From assembly GCA_034008185.1 (NCBI GenBank), contig CM067089.1:24958213-25022212 (forward strand): 64,000 bases of DNA, in the 5' to 3' direction. The notes under the pieces were generated by a model. The model was given only the letters and a program-made list of their open reading frames with translations. It searched no databases and had not been told where the DNA came from. The stretch is from Gorsachius magnificus (taxonomy: Eukaryota; Chordata; Aves; Pelecaniformes; Ardeidae). The position numbers and the translations under genes were made by a program. Each line of letters opens with the position of its first letter. Position 1 is the first letter of the stretch. Positions 22,451 to 35,500 of this stretch are shown piece by piece.

Positions 22451-25400
22451 TTTTTCTTGCAACTAGCAGTTGCAGATTTTCTGCAGGAGAAAGAGTGTTG
22501 TTTACAAATAGCTGATGCTGTTTTGAAATGATTCTGTCTTATGGCTCTCACTCCTGTTTCTTTTACACTGAGGTGAAGAGGATTGAAATATGGGGTGGTG
22601 GTTAGAAGGAGAAAGGAGCTGCTGCTCTGTCCTTGCTGAAAGAAAATTTATTGAAGGAAAATTTTGAAAGAAAATGTATGTACTTTAATTTTAGATCCTT
22701 CTTACAGTATCGAGAGGAAAAAAACCCTCATGAATCTTTACAAAGAAAACACATTGCTACAGAAATTTTGGTCATGTATTTTAATCCCCTTAGAAGTGGC
22801 CTAAATTATCTAAAAGACATCTATCTCTTTGTTTATTGATGTTAGATCTGCACAGCACTGGGTAGCTAAAGAAAGAATTCAAATTGTTCAAGTAATCCAA
22901 GTGTGGTGAAACAATATGCCCTTGTTCAGCCATCAGTTTCAATAATTTAGAACCATTGGACCAGTAGAGATGCATAGTATCATAACATTTGTGCACATTA
23001 TAATTGCCTGTTTCAAGATGATTTATAGTATGTTGTCTGAAATAGGACTATGCAGTTAATCTGTTTCACTCTCTGTGTTTTTTTGTTTTCTTTCAAGCAT
23101 GACCACAGTTTACTATGTGAAAAGAGAATTAATATGTTTAAGTATTGAAGACTTTGTATTGCTTTTAAAAAAAAATAAATGTTTAGTCGTAGCTGGGATT
23201 TCTTTTTTACTCTAAGAAAATAGTGGTTTACAAATGTTTGTAAATTTTATACTTGAAATAGTTCATTGTTTCAAGATAAATGGAATTGTATTTAGAGACT
23301 TAAACAAAGAGATGGTGTTTTCCACAGCTAAACAATCTGAAATGTATAAATTCTTGATAATTTTTCTCCTACTGTTGCAGTAATGTGAAGTTCAAATGAG
23401 TAGGTTTGCAGTTTGAGGCGGGTACTTAATGTTTACCCATAGGGATGTCCTACAGTAAGCATAAGGTGCTGTTTTTAAGTAACGTTGAAATGTTATGAAT
23501 ATCTGTAAATAAATGCGCGCCAACACTGCTAAGGGTGGTCGTTGTTTAGAAGCAATTCACTTGGAAATCAAATTGCTAAATGAAGTTTTTATGTACAAGG
23601 AATCATTTAAATTATTTAAAATTTCCAGATTTAATGGTCTTTCAGATGAAGTCTTACTGTTTATTAATCACTATGGACTACATTATGCATAATTATCTTT
23701 ATTAGAAAGTAACTAGGAAATAGTCCTACTAGATGAGCTGAAGACAAGTGTGATGATGGGTTCACTTTCTACATGGGTTATACTTAGGGAGTTGTATAAC
23801 ATACAGTTTTACAGGTGCATGTCTGTTGTAAAAATTGAAGGAGAGTATTACTAGTAACAAAAAGGATTTTAGACTTCAAATATTAATTCTACTATTGATA
23901 GTTGATAGACAATCAAAACTAAATCTACTCCTTGCTCTCTTGTTCCCCTCTTTTTCCCTCCCACCATGCCTCCCCCTTTTGAAAAGTGGCATTTCAACAG
24001 GAACCAGATGTGATCTGGGTAATGTATAAGGAAAATTTTTTTTTTTCCCCTTTGAAAACTTTGAATAATATTAAAAAATACTGTTAAGATATACCTTGTC
24101 TCGCATACAATACCCATGCCTGTGTTCTGTTATTTTGTCAATTTTAAATGTGGTTATAGAATATTTGCCTTTACAAACTATTATATTATTGTATATTTTC
24201 CTGCTGTGTCTTATTTGCAGTCATTGTTTTATTGTTGATATGAAGGGGACCAGTGAACAACTAATTTTAGAAGTATCAAATTAATGGCTTATGGTATGTA
24301 TTTAAACATCTTGCTGATTTCAGCATACTATGCCAAGGATGTAAGTTGTTTTTTTGATGGATAAGTTACTTTTTCAAACTCAGTCATATGTAAGGCCAAA
24401 CTTAGAGTATAAATTGTTGTATTTCAATCTTGTACTGGTGGCTGCTATCTTCTTTAGTCCCAACAACCTCTCTTTTTGTCCATTGATCCTTGCTTGACTT
24501 TTTATGGCCACATAGTCACTAACGGACTGTGAAAACACTGCAGTATATATACCTCTGACCTCCAGTGCTGGCCATTATCCGTTGATTTACTGTATCTGAC
24601 AGATCAGAACATAAGATTGTTTTCTGTTCTGCTTTTCTCAAGAAGGCTTAACATTGTGGAAGGAGTCCTCTTGAGAGTGTATCACGTGGCAGAATTGGGC
24701 AAAAGCTTGTTACTGGAACCTTTGGAGGGGTGGTCAGTGTGTGTTCATGCCATGTAGTGGAGAATTCTTGGGAGGATTACTACAGCTGTTAAATCTGGTA
24801 AAAGTGTTAAAACATACTGCACAATTTGACATTAAATAAAATAAGGTTGTGGGCTTGAACCGTTACATCCTTAAATATCATTAGTGAATATTGCTGTGAT
24901 GGATGATGGAAGTTGTTTTTTTTTTTTGGTGACGTCTATCTCTAAGGAGCTGTTGCAATCATGACTAAAGGTGAAATCTGTACTCCTGAACAGAGGTGAG
25001 TAACAAACCCCTTGGACTTGATCAGAGATTGGATGTCATATTAAGCATCCATTGACTCAAGGCTGTTTAAGACCTTTTGACTGAGGCAGAGCATTTCCCA
25101 GTGAAATGATGTTTGCATCACATCATTATCCTTGTGTTTGAATGAGCGGGGAGTGAGCTGCTTTCTCTTCAGCTGGTTTTCCTGTGTGAGATTGAAGTTG
25201 GTTTTTGGAGTGAGTGATGCTGGAGGCTAAATCCACACTATCTGCACTTGTTCTCTGGGTACCTAGAGGGCTTAATTCACTGGCACAGTCAATCCAGCTC
25301 CTCTTGGGAGAACTGTAATCAGTCTTAAAGAAAAATGAGTTTTGAATTCCATTCTGAATGACAGGAATCTGTGTCATATTGAGAGAAAATCAGTTAATAA

Positions 25401-26930
25401 ATGGAAGACTACTGCAATCTATGGAAAGTATTGGCATTTGGAGGAGAAATAGTTTGATGCACTTATTTTAGATTTCCAAGAATGTCAATAGATAGCAAAT
25501 AATGTCTTGGTGACTACTTCTGTGTAGTTTATGGTTATCTGGATTTTAAGACTGATAACTACTTTTTTTTTAATGAGTATTGGGGGTTAAAGAAAAGGGC
25601 ATGATAAAGAGCATGTTGTAAGTAATCAGATGGACCATTCTTACTTTCTGACTTCCTTAATCTCTCTTACTCTAAAACAGTATTTCCTCATCACTGCTGT
25701 TGTGAAACAAGAGCGAAGGACTGCAGAAATAACTGTTGTCTGAGGACAAGGAGCTTGACTGAAGGGAAGAACCTGCATTAACCCTGGAGCTATTGTCTCT
25801 GTCTTTTCCTCTCTGTTTTGTTGAAAGGTATCTTCTTCTCTCCTTAATGCAATACACCAGATTCCCAGCATCTAGTTGCAGATGTAAATAACTTGACTAG
25901 TTTTGCTTGTCAATCACTGAGTAAGAAGGGTCTCTGTCCTCTAGTATTCAACAAACCTGCTGAGTGGTCATGGTACAAATAGCTAGTTGGTGTTTGGCAG
26001 GTAAAATCCTTACAAAGCTTTTGTTTATGCATTGCTTGCTTGTTATATGTTACCTTGTGTGGCTTATGCCACTTCTGAGATCTTGCATTCTACATAAATC
26101 ATCTTTACATAAATTATCTTGGAGGTGATTTTTCAGTTTAAAAAGACAATCCCCGAACCCTTAGCTCTTGCAAGTGTGAAGAATAAGTATCGTAGAAGTG
26201 CAAAAGGGCCATGTATTTTACTCAGGCTCAGGAGCCAGCATGTCAAACCAGACATACTATACAATAATTATACTGTCTTTAAGGTCATAGTTAATGCAGT
26301 GTTATAGCTTAGTTGCAGGCTTTACCCATGAACTGATGCTGACAATCATGTGAAGTTTTATGAATTTTATTTCTTTTTTTGTTTCTCCTGGTCTTTCTTT
26401 TTGACTATGCTTGCCTGAGTGAGTTGCTCATTGGTAGACTTGGAGGATCATTTCCTTTCTTTCTAATTTCTTTTCCATTTTCAACTCAATTTCCCCACTG
26501 AGTGCATAAGTGGTAACAGTGAATGTACTTTGTATAATACAGCCACAAGAGTTTGTTCATTTTTAAAACCACCTCATTGCTCATATTTGTAGGAACCCTT
26601 ACTATGGTGAAAGACACTTTTAAAAGAACACAAATAAGGCATATGAAGTATCTAATGTTAGGGGATTACAATCTATCCAAAACTCAGTGAAGTTGATAAG
26701 CTCTTGCAAATTGGACCAAACTCGAATAGCTTCTCTTCAAGTGCCGAAGTCTCTAATGTTTTCCCTGTGCAGTTGGTATATGAGCTGTACTGGTAGGTAG
26801 TAGTACTTGGACGTGTGCACACCTCCAGTTCATTTTTCCATAGAAAGCATAGTGTATGTGGGATGCTGCTGTCAGAAGTAGTTTACTGGCATGCAATTTG
26901 TATATGCATACACAGACACACACAAACCAA
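22451..26930 (+). other. LRMDA intron 2, unique segment
   Basis: AT-rich sequence with T-tracts (for example 24036-24046 and 24916-24927). The frames at 25641-25871 and 25126-25377 are short and unsupported. A CA-rich stretch (26919-26935) leads into the flank of the next CR1. I see no gene. Confidence 0.55.
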
Positions 26931-26965
26931 CATCTTTATATATAAACATCTTTATATATAAACAT
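26931..26965 (+). repeat. Left flank of CR1: 16-bp tandem unit / target-site repeat
   Basis: Two units of CATCTTTATATATAAA run in tandem, followed by CAT. The last 19 bp (26947-26965, CATCTTTATATATAAACAT) recur exactly at 27520-27538 on the other side of the CR1, so they probably mark a target-site duplication. Confidence 0.7.
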
Positions 26966-27519
26966 AGAATCATAGAATGTTTTAGGTTGGAAGGGACCCC
27001 TAGAGGTCATCTAGTCCAACCCCCCTGCAGTGAGCAGGGACACCACTAACTAGATCAGGTTGCTCAGAGCCCCATCCAACCTGACCTTGAATGTTTCCAG
27101 GGATGGGGCCTCCACCACCTCTCTGGGCAACCCGTTCCAGTGTTTTCACCACCCTCGTTGTAAAGAATTTCTCCTTATATCCAGTCTAAACCTACCCTGC
27201 TTCAGTTTAAAACCATTACCCCTTGTCCTGACACAGCTGGCCCTACTAAAAAGATTATCCCCATCTTTCCTATAGGCCCCCTTTAGGTACTGAAAGGCCG
27301 TAATCAGGTCTCCCCGCAGCCTTCTCTTCTCCAGACTGAACAAGCCCAACTCCCTCAGCCTGTCCTCATAGGAGAGGTGCTCCAGCCCTTGGATCATTTT
27401 TGTAGCCCTCCTCTGGACCCGCTCCAACAGGTCCATGTCCTTCCTGTGCCGAGGGCTCCAGAATAGAGGGGCACAATCACCTCCCTTGACCTGCTGGCCA
27501 CGCTTCTCCTGATGCAGCC
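26966..27519 (-). mobile_element. CR1 LINE, 5'-truncated, with 19-bp flanking duplication
   Basis: Read on the minus strand, this copy carries the end of ORF2 ([20 protein letters not shown], then [19 protein letters not shown]) and the CR1 3' end (ACTAGATGACCTCTAGGGGT, CCCTTCCAACCTAAAACATT, CTATGATTCT). It starts within GGCTGCATCAGGAGAAGCGT. Compared with the copy at 62646 it lacks about 35 bp around GGTGAGACCTCACCTGGAGT, apparently deleted between two TCTGG repeats, and a shift near the end breaks the frame into RRNSLQRGW. It is clearly inactive. Confidence 0.92.
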
Positions 27520-27607
27520 CATCTTTATATATAAACATCTTTATAGTCTTATGTATAATGTCTTTAAGTATATATATAATATATAAGTTATATTTTTAAT
27601 ATATAAA
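27520..27607 (+). repeat. Right flank of CR1 and AT-rich low-complexity DNA
   Basis: The segment starts with the second copy of the 19-bp flanking repeat (27520-27538) and continues into a (TA)n-like stretch (27568-27607). The pre-insertion site was therefore an AT-rich tandem repeat. Confidence 0.75.
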
Positions 27608-29909
27608 ATTTTGGGCATGATACTCTAGTATTTGGTCTACTTTGATTCAGCACTTTGTCAGTGATAACCTTCTCATACTCAGCCTAGAAAGAAAGAATGT
27701 ATTACAGGTTACTAACAAGAAAAGATACAACACATCAGAGATGGGTGATTGGGAAAGATAACTGACCTTGAGGAATTGGACCAAAATGGGAGCAGTCTTG
27801 TGGTGAAAAAGTACTTAAGTAACAAGAAATAACAAATTTCGATCTCCCTTTGATTGTTTTATCCAAACCTACCTACAATATTACAGGTTTTTGTTATTTT
27901 TAAACTCTTTACTCCCTTCTTCACTGCCTCCTCCATAAGCTCTCAGAAGTTCTTGGTATTGGTCTTGGCATCAACTCTTATTGAGGCCGTTTAGGAGGAA
28001 AGTTACATCAGCATGGTGGTGTTAGTCAGGTGGTGATTGACACATATTTGAGATTATGGGCTCTTTGACATAGATAGCAACTCACTGTGTTTGGGCTTGG
28101 TAAAAGTCAGGCTCTTGCTCTGTTGATACTGTTGCACTGAAGAGGAGAGTGACAATGTTTGGCTTATTGCTTGTCATCTCCAAACTTAATTTTTTACTAT
28201 TGTAGAACTAACAAAGTAATTTAAAAAGTTGTGGGAGATTGGGGGTGGGGGGGAGGATTTTTGTTTGGGTTTTTTTTAAGTATGAAGCTTATGTGCTCAG
28301 TTCTCTCAGCCGGTTCAATTTTATATAATGTATTGGACTGGTGCAACAATTTTGAGTACAAATGCTCAGTCCTTAATTTTTGAATTTGCCATGAAACACC
28401 ATTTTTCAATGCTTGCTTTGCTGAATGTTAAAAGATGGGGAATATAGATATAGTTAAAATATACTTAATGATATTGAAAATGTGGCTCATATTTCATGAG
28501 CCAACTCTGCATTTCCCATTTGGCAGGTGGGCCGACTGGTGCTGTTTGTTCCTTGTGAATATGCCCAATGGAAAGATGTCGTAGTGCTCAATGTTTTTAA
28601 ATTACATTCAGAAATGTGATCTGCCTTTCCTTTAGAATGTTAATCTATGATCAGACATGCTCCGTTTATGAATTTAACAGAAAAGCTACCTATTGCCTAT
28701 GCTTAATAGTTTTTAAAAATAATTTCCAGCAATTACTTTGATGATCAAAGTTAGCATATGTATTCTTTGTGAGAGGCATGTATTTTTTGTGACTTAAATG
28801 ACTTCTTTAGTAATTATTTTAGATATTTATTCATCATGAGTACTGTTTTCTTTTCTTTCTTTTAATTTCTTTTACTTTTCATGATTTCAAGACTAGTATA
28901 TTTTAATTTTAAATCCTCATGTGTTTAGGAGCATCCAGTTACCTACTTAGAGCAACAGAGCAGCCTTTTATGATGAGGATATGGCTAGTGAAGCTTTATT
29001 TTGGTTACAGTAGTTTGAGGTTTTTGTTTGTCTATTTCTGGTCTCATTCTCTTTTACCAAATAATAAAAATGCATTTTGTCTCTTGAGCGTAAAATCTCT
29101 TAAAGCACAAGAAAATGCGGCAGAGTTTTCCTAGAACCATTTTAGATGTGAAGGGTCCAAGACTCGCTGCAGTGCCATGACTCTGCAAGGCCATGTGGCC
29201 ACAAAAGCACTGTATGAGGATGCTGTGTTTTAGGCTCCTAGGATTTTCAAGACCTTTTAGCTGTAGAGAAAAGATGAAAACTTGACCTAGTTACGTAACT
29301 AATAAAGTGTACTGATTATTTTAAAACACTTAAAGGCTGAGGGAAAGGTGTTCTAGACGTGCCAAGGATTAACAGTATATTGAATATTCAGAAAACTCTG
29401 CTTTCGACACAGTTACGTTAAGATAATTTGACAGTCCAGCGTGTGGATGTTAAAATTACAGCTGCTCAAGGATCTGAACACTTTCTTTTTCTACCTATTA
29501 TCTTGCATTTAATACACTCTCTATCTTGGACAGTGAAGTACTTTGGAATAGTACAGAAACAGTGAAGTGTGAAGGTGATTATGTTGGAATGGCTTTGGGA
29601 AAAATTGTTGAATACTATGTTTTCTAAGAAAGGGAAACTAGCCAACAAAGTGAGAGGCAGGCTGTGTATGTGTCCACTTTGCTTCCTGCCCTCGCTCTGC
29701 CGCCTTCTCTTCCTCCCCACTGCCTCCAGGTCCTTAAATCAGCAGAAGGCTGCTGAAGGTGCTGCTGAGAGGTTTGGCTGCAGGTGCGACATGAGGTTCT
29801 TCCTTTCTTGCACATGTTCTCTCTTTTGTTCATTGTGTTGCTTGTAATCGGGAGCCAGGCATTAGCTAGCTCAGCTCTTCCTGTACAGTACCAGTTCCAG
29901 TTCTACCAG
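27608..29909 (+). other. LRMDA intron 2, unique segment
   Basis: AT-rich unique DNA without recognisable genes. The segment at about 28490-28720 is repeat-free and could be regulatory, but nothing specific supports it. The frames at 29466-29847 overlap on both strands over a pyrimidine-rich stretch and are not coding. Confidence 0.55.
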
Positions 29910-30270
29910 GCGCACAATTAGTAAATTGTCTTTCAGCCTAAGTGGGGAATGTCAGAGGGTAGTTAATTTTCTTTCAGTGTTAATTCTTTGGCTTCCTTTA
30001 AATAAGTCATATCAACAAATGGTCTGTTACTAGCGCTAATAATAGAGCTTTTGAAATGTGGACATATCTCTAATGAGAATCTATCTCAACCCATTTAATG
30101 TGGGCCACTACTTTGCCACTGAATTACAGACTGCGGTCACTGCAACCACAGGTGTTTGAAGCAAGAGCTTCACCTGCATTTAAATGACTGAGCAACAGAA
30201 AAGAAGTTTCTAAAGTTAGGGAGACTAATGCATTACTGTAGATTTTGTTTTGACCATCATTTGTCTCACT
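29910..30270 (+). promoter_or_regulatory. Candidate conserved enhancer block
   Basis: A repeat-free block with several TAAT/ATTA cores (TTAATTTT, GTGTTAATTC, GCGCTAATAATAG) and a composite AACCACAGGTG (about 30144-30154) that joins a RUNX-type site (AACCACA) to an E-box (CAGGTG). It resembles vertebrate conserved non-coding elements in texture. The assignment rests on motif content alone. Confidence 0.3.
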
Positions 30271-30456
30271 TTCTACTAATTGGTAAATGGAGGAAGAGAG
30301 GACATATGTCTGTATTGAGCTAAAAGTGAATGGGCAAGTGTTCCTTTGTGTGTTTTAGTACAGCAGATGAAAATCTTGGTTGCTGTAGCCCCAGTATTTT
30401 AAGCAAAAGTAAAAGGGTGAAGTCAGCTTTAAGGTACTGTCTTGCATGTTTGGTGG

Positions 30457-30476
30457 TTTTTTTTTTTTTTTTTTTT
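30457..30476 (+). repeat. T20 homopolymer
   Basis: Twenty consecutive T. No retroposed body is recognisable beside it, so it is called a simple repeat and not a poly(A) tail. Confidence 0.85.
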
Positions 30477-31779
30477 CATTTTCTTTATGTGTGGGGACAG
30501 AAGTGCACTGGAAGCGATTAAGACTAATGTGGGTGGGAAAAGTAGCGCTAGAAACCCTGGTAGTTATAAAGTTGATACTTGTATTTACAGTATTACTGCA
30601 TAGCCTACTACTATCATATAACCTGGAATTAATAAATAATTCCTGTATTGTAGCAGATACATCTTAGCAGTAGGCAGAATAGTGTCAGAACTGGCCAGTA
30701 AGCTTCATTGTATACACAGGAACATCAAATGTTTCAGGTTCTGTACCTTTTGTTTAATGCACTATGAGGTCATAATCTAAATCAGGTTTCCTGAATGATT
30801 CCTTGACCGCAAATTTCCATATAGCTCCATTATTTGGGGGCGGGGGGGCGGGAAGGAAAAAGGTGTCTGCACCCTAGTGAGTAGAGTGAAACCCTGTTCA
30901 CATCCTTTTTTCCTGGTAAAAAAGCACAAGAAAGTCTACAAAAAAGATATGTAAGTACAGACTTATCTTAAAGGTTCTTCTGTAAGTTCCTAAAATGAAA
31001 TAATATCTGAACTTACCCCTGTGTCAAGAAAATGTGCTTACTTAAATTATACTGCTGCTTTTCAGACCTTTTACTACTGGCAGAAGATAATAGATGTTTC
31101 CTTTCACTAGATTTTGTATGCTGAACACAAGTGAGATCCTTGATGTTTGAATCTATCCAGTTTAATAGAAATAACCTTATTCATATTATAGAATGCATTC
31201 ACATCTGTGCATGTATGTAGAAAGCTGGGTGTTACTCATTTCCACCCTGTGCAGGTCTATTTTTCTGCGGTGTTTTTAAATCTGTTCCTTGTCTTTTTGC
31301 TACAGAGCATTATATTTATTTATTTATTTTAAGGCCTTCATGTCCTTTAAGTGATCATTGAACAGAGAAAGTAAATTGCTGTTAAAATTCCCTCAATGGT
31401 GATTGCAGCTAAACCAGTGTATTAAAACCAACCAAACTAATACCCCCTCCCCCTTCTTCCTTGTCAGTGTCTGGCTAGCAGAGTGCGTGCCAGTAGAGAG
31501 CTTTGACCCCAGGGAGCTTTGTGTGATCGACTCTTTTCAGGTTCTTGTGTAAATCGTACTAAGGTTCCATGTGTAAATTTGACAGTACCTCTCTGCTCTT
31601 GACACTGTAACTTCAAGCTTTTACGTTATTTAAATACACTAAAATGTACCCTGTACAAAACTGCAGGTGCTGCTACACTTCTATTAGAGAACAGTAACAC
31701 TTGCCTTGGAAAAACTCTCAGGCTGGTGAAAGAGTTAAGCAAAGCAGCCAGAAACCATTTTCAGCTTTTACTTTGCAGA
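30477..31779 (+). other. LRMDA intron 2, unique segment
   Basis: Unique sequence with a G-rich stretch (30836-30852) and a short (ATTT)n repeat (31313-31330). I see no coding or RNA gene. Confidence 0.55.
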
Positions 31780-32560
31780 TACAACCTTTTAAGCATACCT
31801 ACATTTACCTGCAATGGCAATCGTTTTGCATTTTAATGACAAATCAAGTACGCTAACTTGCATTTGAAACGAAAGTGCCTTAAATGTCTCTGGCTGTCAG
31901 AGTGAGATGTTAGGAGCTTGATGAAAAGAGAACAAAGAAGACAAAGTATGAAGCCTAGATACAGAGCAAAATGAAATAAAACCTTGTATGGCCTGTCAGG
32001 GGTGTCAGTTGATATTCCTATCTAAAGCACATTATAGTATTACTTTGCAGCTCATAGCTTACTCATCTGTCTTTTTTAATTCATCACATTCTAGCCCACA
32101 TCTTTTAAGTCCCATGTGTCAACAATGGAAGAAATCTGTTAATTGACAAATGAGTGTCACAAATGTGAATTGGTGCCTTTACATCAGAGGCAGGTAGTCT
32201 CTGTTGTTTTTTGTCGGCTCTATTATTGGCATAAGCCAGTGTAAGACATCTGTCTTTGCCAGAATGAGAGATGACAGCCAAAGAAGGGCTGTCATTGTTT
32301 TAGTGCATGTTCATTCTGCTGAGATACTGTATAAAGATAAAATGTCAGTTAAAAGAATATGAAAAACTATCAGGAGGAAGTCCTTAAATTACTTGGGAAG
32401 GGGATCCGGGAATTGGTGCCAGAATTGAAATCTGAACATTCCAGTTTGCATCTATCACATCAATTTAAAAATAATACTTTCTGAGTAACTGGGTCAGTTT
32501 ATAAGGCATTTAGGAAAACGTTATGTTGTGTTGGCATAATTAGCTCATAAGATGGAAGGA
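31780..32560 (+). promoter_or_regulatory. Candidate conserved enhancer block(s)
   Basis: Repeat-free sequence rich in homeodomain, octamer-like and SOX-like cores (GCATTTTAATGAC, TTAATTGACAAATG, GTCAACAATGG, AACAATGG), spread over two parts at about 31800-32000 and 32080-32330. Its composition matches developmental enhancers. Comparison with other genomes would be decisive. Confidence 0.3.
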
Positions 32561-35500
32561 AAAACATACCTCCACAGGATATGAGTTTATTTATTACAAG
32601 TTCATTTTTCAGACATGTATAGAATTGTCTCAATAAAAATATGCTGTGTAGCATCTCTGGCGTTGATTTGCATCTGTTTTGAAATATTGAAATTGCTCCT
32701 TTCCAATTTCTTTTTCTGTTATAGTTCTATTTTAGATTGATGAATAACATAATGAAATAAAAAGCATAGCCAGCTGTGAGTTGATGAGACAATTAATAGG
32801 AAGAAAATTATTAACATAGTTCTGGGGAGTCTAGAGGGTGTACAGTTTACAAAAGTTACTCCCAAATCACTAAATCCCTTTATTGCAATAAATGACTTTT
32901 TAATATTGGATAGTGAAAAAGAGAGGAGGAAAATGTTTTAATGGAGGAGGTAGAAAAGTGAAATAGAATAAAAATGTCATAAAAGGCTGCCATTTTGCTT
33001 TTTACTTTGGATCAAAAGCCGCAAGAAAGATAGATCAGCACATTTATCTTCAGTTTTAACAACCACATGCTATAGGTGCTACAGGACACTCCCCATGTGC
33101 CCCCTTCCTTCTAGAATAACCTGTGACTTGGGTTCCAAATGACCTTGTCTGAACTTTGGGGGTTTTGAGGACTATGTTGACAGAATCTAGTGAAGGACTA
33201 ACTCTGATCTGTAGTGAGACTGGCTGTGTTGAAGTTTCAAGACAGATGTTTCTAACCAACAATTTATTAAAAGTCGTAACTTTAAAATGACTTGTTTTTG
33301 CATTTTAAATAGAGCTGTCAATATAGTAGATTTTAGAAGTTCTCAGTTTTGATACTACTTAATACAGGTAGAATTGTCATTCGTAACTTTGTAGGATTTG
33401 TCTGTGTTCATTTTTTTGTTTGTTTTTTAAAACTTTTTAAAATATTTTTTTAAACTTGCTTCCAGCAACTAGTTGAGCAGCAGAAAAAATGTTGAACTGA
33501 CGTTTCTCCCTTCCCTTCCCACCATCTAATGTGGGGCTCTCAAATTTTGTTTGCCTTTGATAACTATGTTTCTCTCCAAGGTGCCTCCTGCCTGTTTTAC
33601 TGCAGTCTGTGGTTAATGTTGATTGTAGTTTTAATTTTAATTCTGGAGACCAGTAACAAAGTTAAATACTTCTAATAGGTGCTAGTAATTTTATGGGTCT
33701 CTTTTGTCTTAGGGTCTAAAAAGCTAAGAATGAGTAACATACAGCTTCCTTTTATTTTAACTCTTTAGATGGAAATATTGTGGCTTCCTAACTAGATCTG
33801 CCTTTAAAAAACAAAACTAAGACAGAAGGCGGTTTATCTCCTTAAAGCCTTTTTGAAAAAAAAAGCAAAAAGCTAGTCTTTTCAAAGTTTGTAGGAGCTG
33901 ATGTTGCTAGACATCATTTTAAAAGATTATAATCCATGAAATTTAAGAAGTATTTGCTACTTGTATACAAAGGTTTATGCGCCTAAATTGAACAACTGTA
34001 ATTTTATTAGTGGAAGGCTTGTTCTTCCATTCCCAGCCTTCACTGGTTCTAGCTAGGCACTTAAATTTCTAGTCAAGAGCCATACTCTTGGTGGGGTTGT
34101 GCAAAGTGCCAGGCATATCTTTTCAGGCACAGTTTTTAGTAGTGTGTTCTCAAGTTCAGTTTCCTTTGAGAAGTGGAAAGACAGTGCTGTCTCCATCTTA
34201 CAGATGGCAAAACTGAGATGTGAGGAGGCCCTGTTGATAAACTATGGATGCCAAGTATCCTTTTCAGCCCTTCATACCAACTTGCACAAACCGCTTCTGC
34301 GTGTTATCAGGAGTGATGGTTGACACCTGTCCACCTGCAAGATCTGTAGTGTTCCTAGGGGTGCTTTACTCTCATCTGTTATTCTGATATTGTCTGATAG
34401 CGAGTGTATCAGCCAGGTGATGATACAGCTGAGACTAAAAAGAAAGTAAAAAGATTGAATGCATTGTAGGCATGAAAGAAATTTTTTTTGCCTTCAGGTG
34501 CATCAGGATTTTCTCATATTTATTCCCTTGTGGTTGAATGGTATATAATTATAAAAATAACAACAGTAACAACAAAAAAGATGTGGACTGTCACTGTATC
34601 TTCTATTGTTGGTTGACTTCTTCCTTTCCTAGCTAAAAATTGAAAGATGACCAGTAAGGATAAGTAGGAAGAACAGATCTCTTCTCTCTAAAAGAAGTGA
34701 ATGAACTTCATTGTGAAAATTCATGTGCGGGAGATACAATTGGGGCTAGTTAGGATACCGTCCTGGTCCATACTCAGTGCTTACTGCAAGGCACCAGGTA
34801 GAGCCTACAGAAAAAAAATCAGCTTGTAGATTCAGCTATGGGAGCGTGTATTTGTGTGACAGTATTGTCACTGTTACATTAACTCTAGAGAGGGAAGATA
34901 CTGGAATTTAAATACAGAAATGTTGTACATGTGTGTGCGCATACCCTCTTAGTGATTCTCCCCTCCCAACTGCCAGCTGTCATACAGAATCTGAAACAGA
35001 CAAAAATTTATTGGGTAGTATTTAGAAACATGTCAGTGGTAACGACTGGATCTCTGATTTCAATTATCACCTACTAAATTTAGGCTAATGTAATGCATTT
35101 GTAGACCTGTTGAATGCACTTGACATCATGTTTAAAATATTTGAAACTGCACTGTTTTTTAATATCATATGTTGACCACTTTCTTTTTCCTATGCACATC
35201 TGGTGCATGGCAGCAGGCATCCCATGTGACCTATAAAAACTTCAGTTGCTAGTTTGAGAGGTTTTTTTTTTCTTCAGATAATATTTCAGCTGAAGAGAAG
35301 AAAGTAGTCTGAGACTACAATAGAAAAATTGGCTTAATGAAATGCTACTCTAAGATCTGTAATTCACCTTTTTTTCCCTTTTGCAATCAGTGTGTAAACA
35401 GCATTTTAAACTTTATTCCTATAGTTTAGCTTTGCCTTTTCATTAAAAATATGGGATTTAGGTCCCTTGGTCACTTGGGTGCTCTTTAAACCGTTTTAAT

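Noticed and set aside
30457..30476. Long T-runs (also 63821-63844) as poly(A) tails of minus-strand retrocopies
   Set aside because: No coding or repeat body is recognisable next to them, so they are listed as simple repeats.
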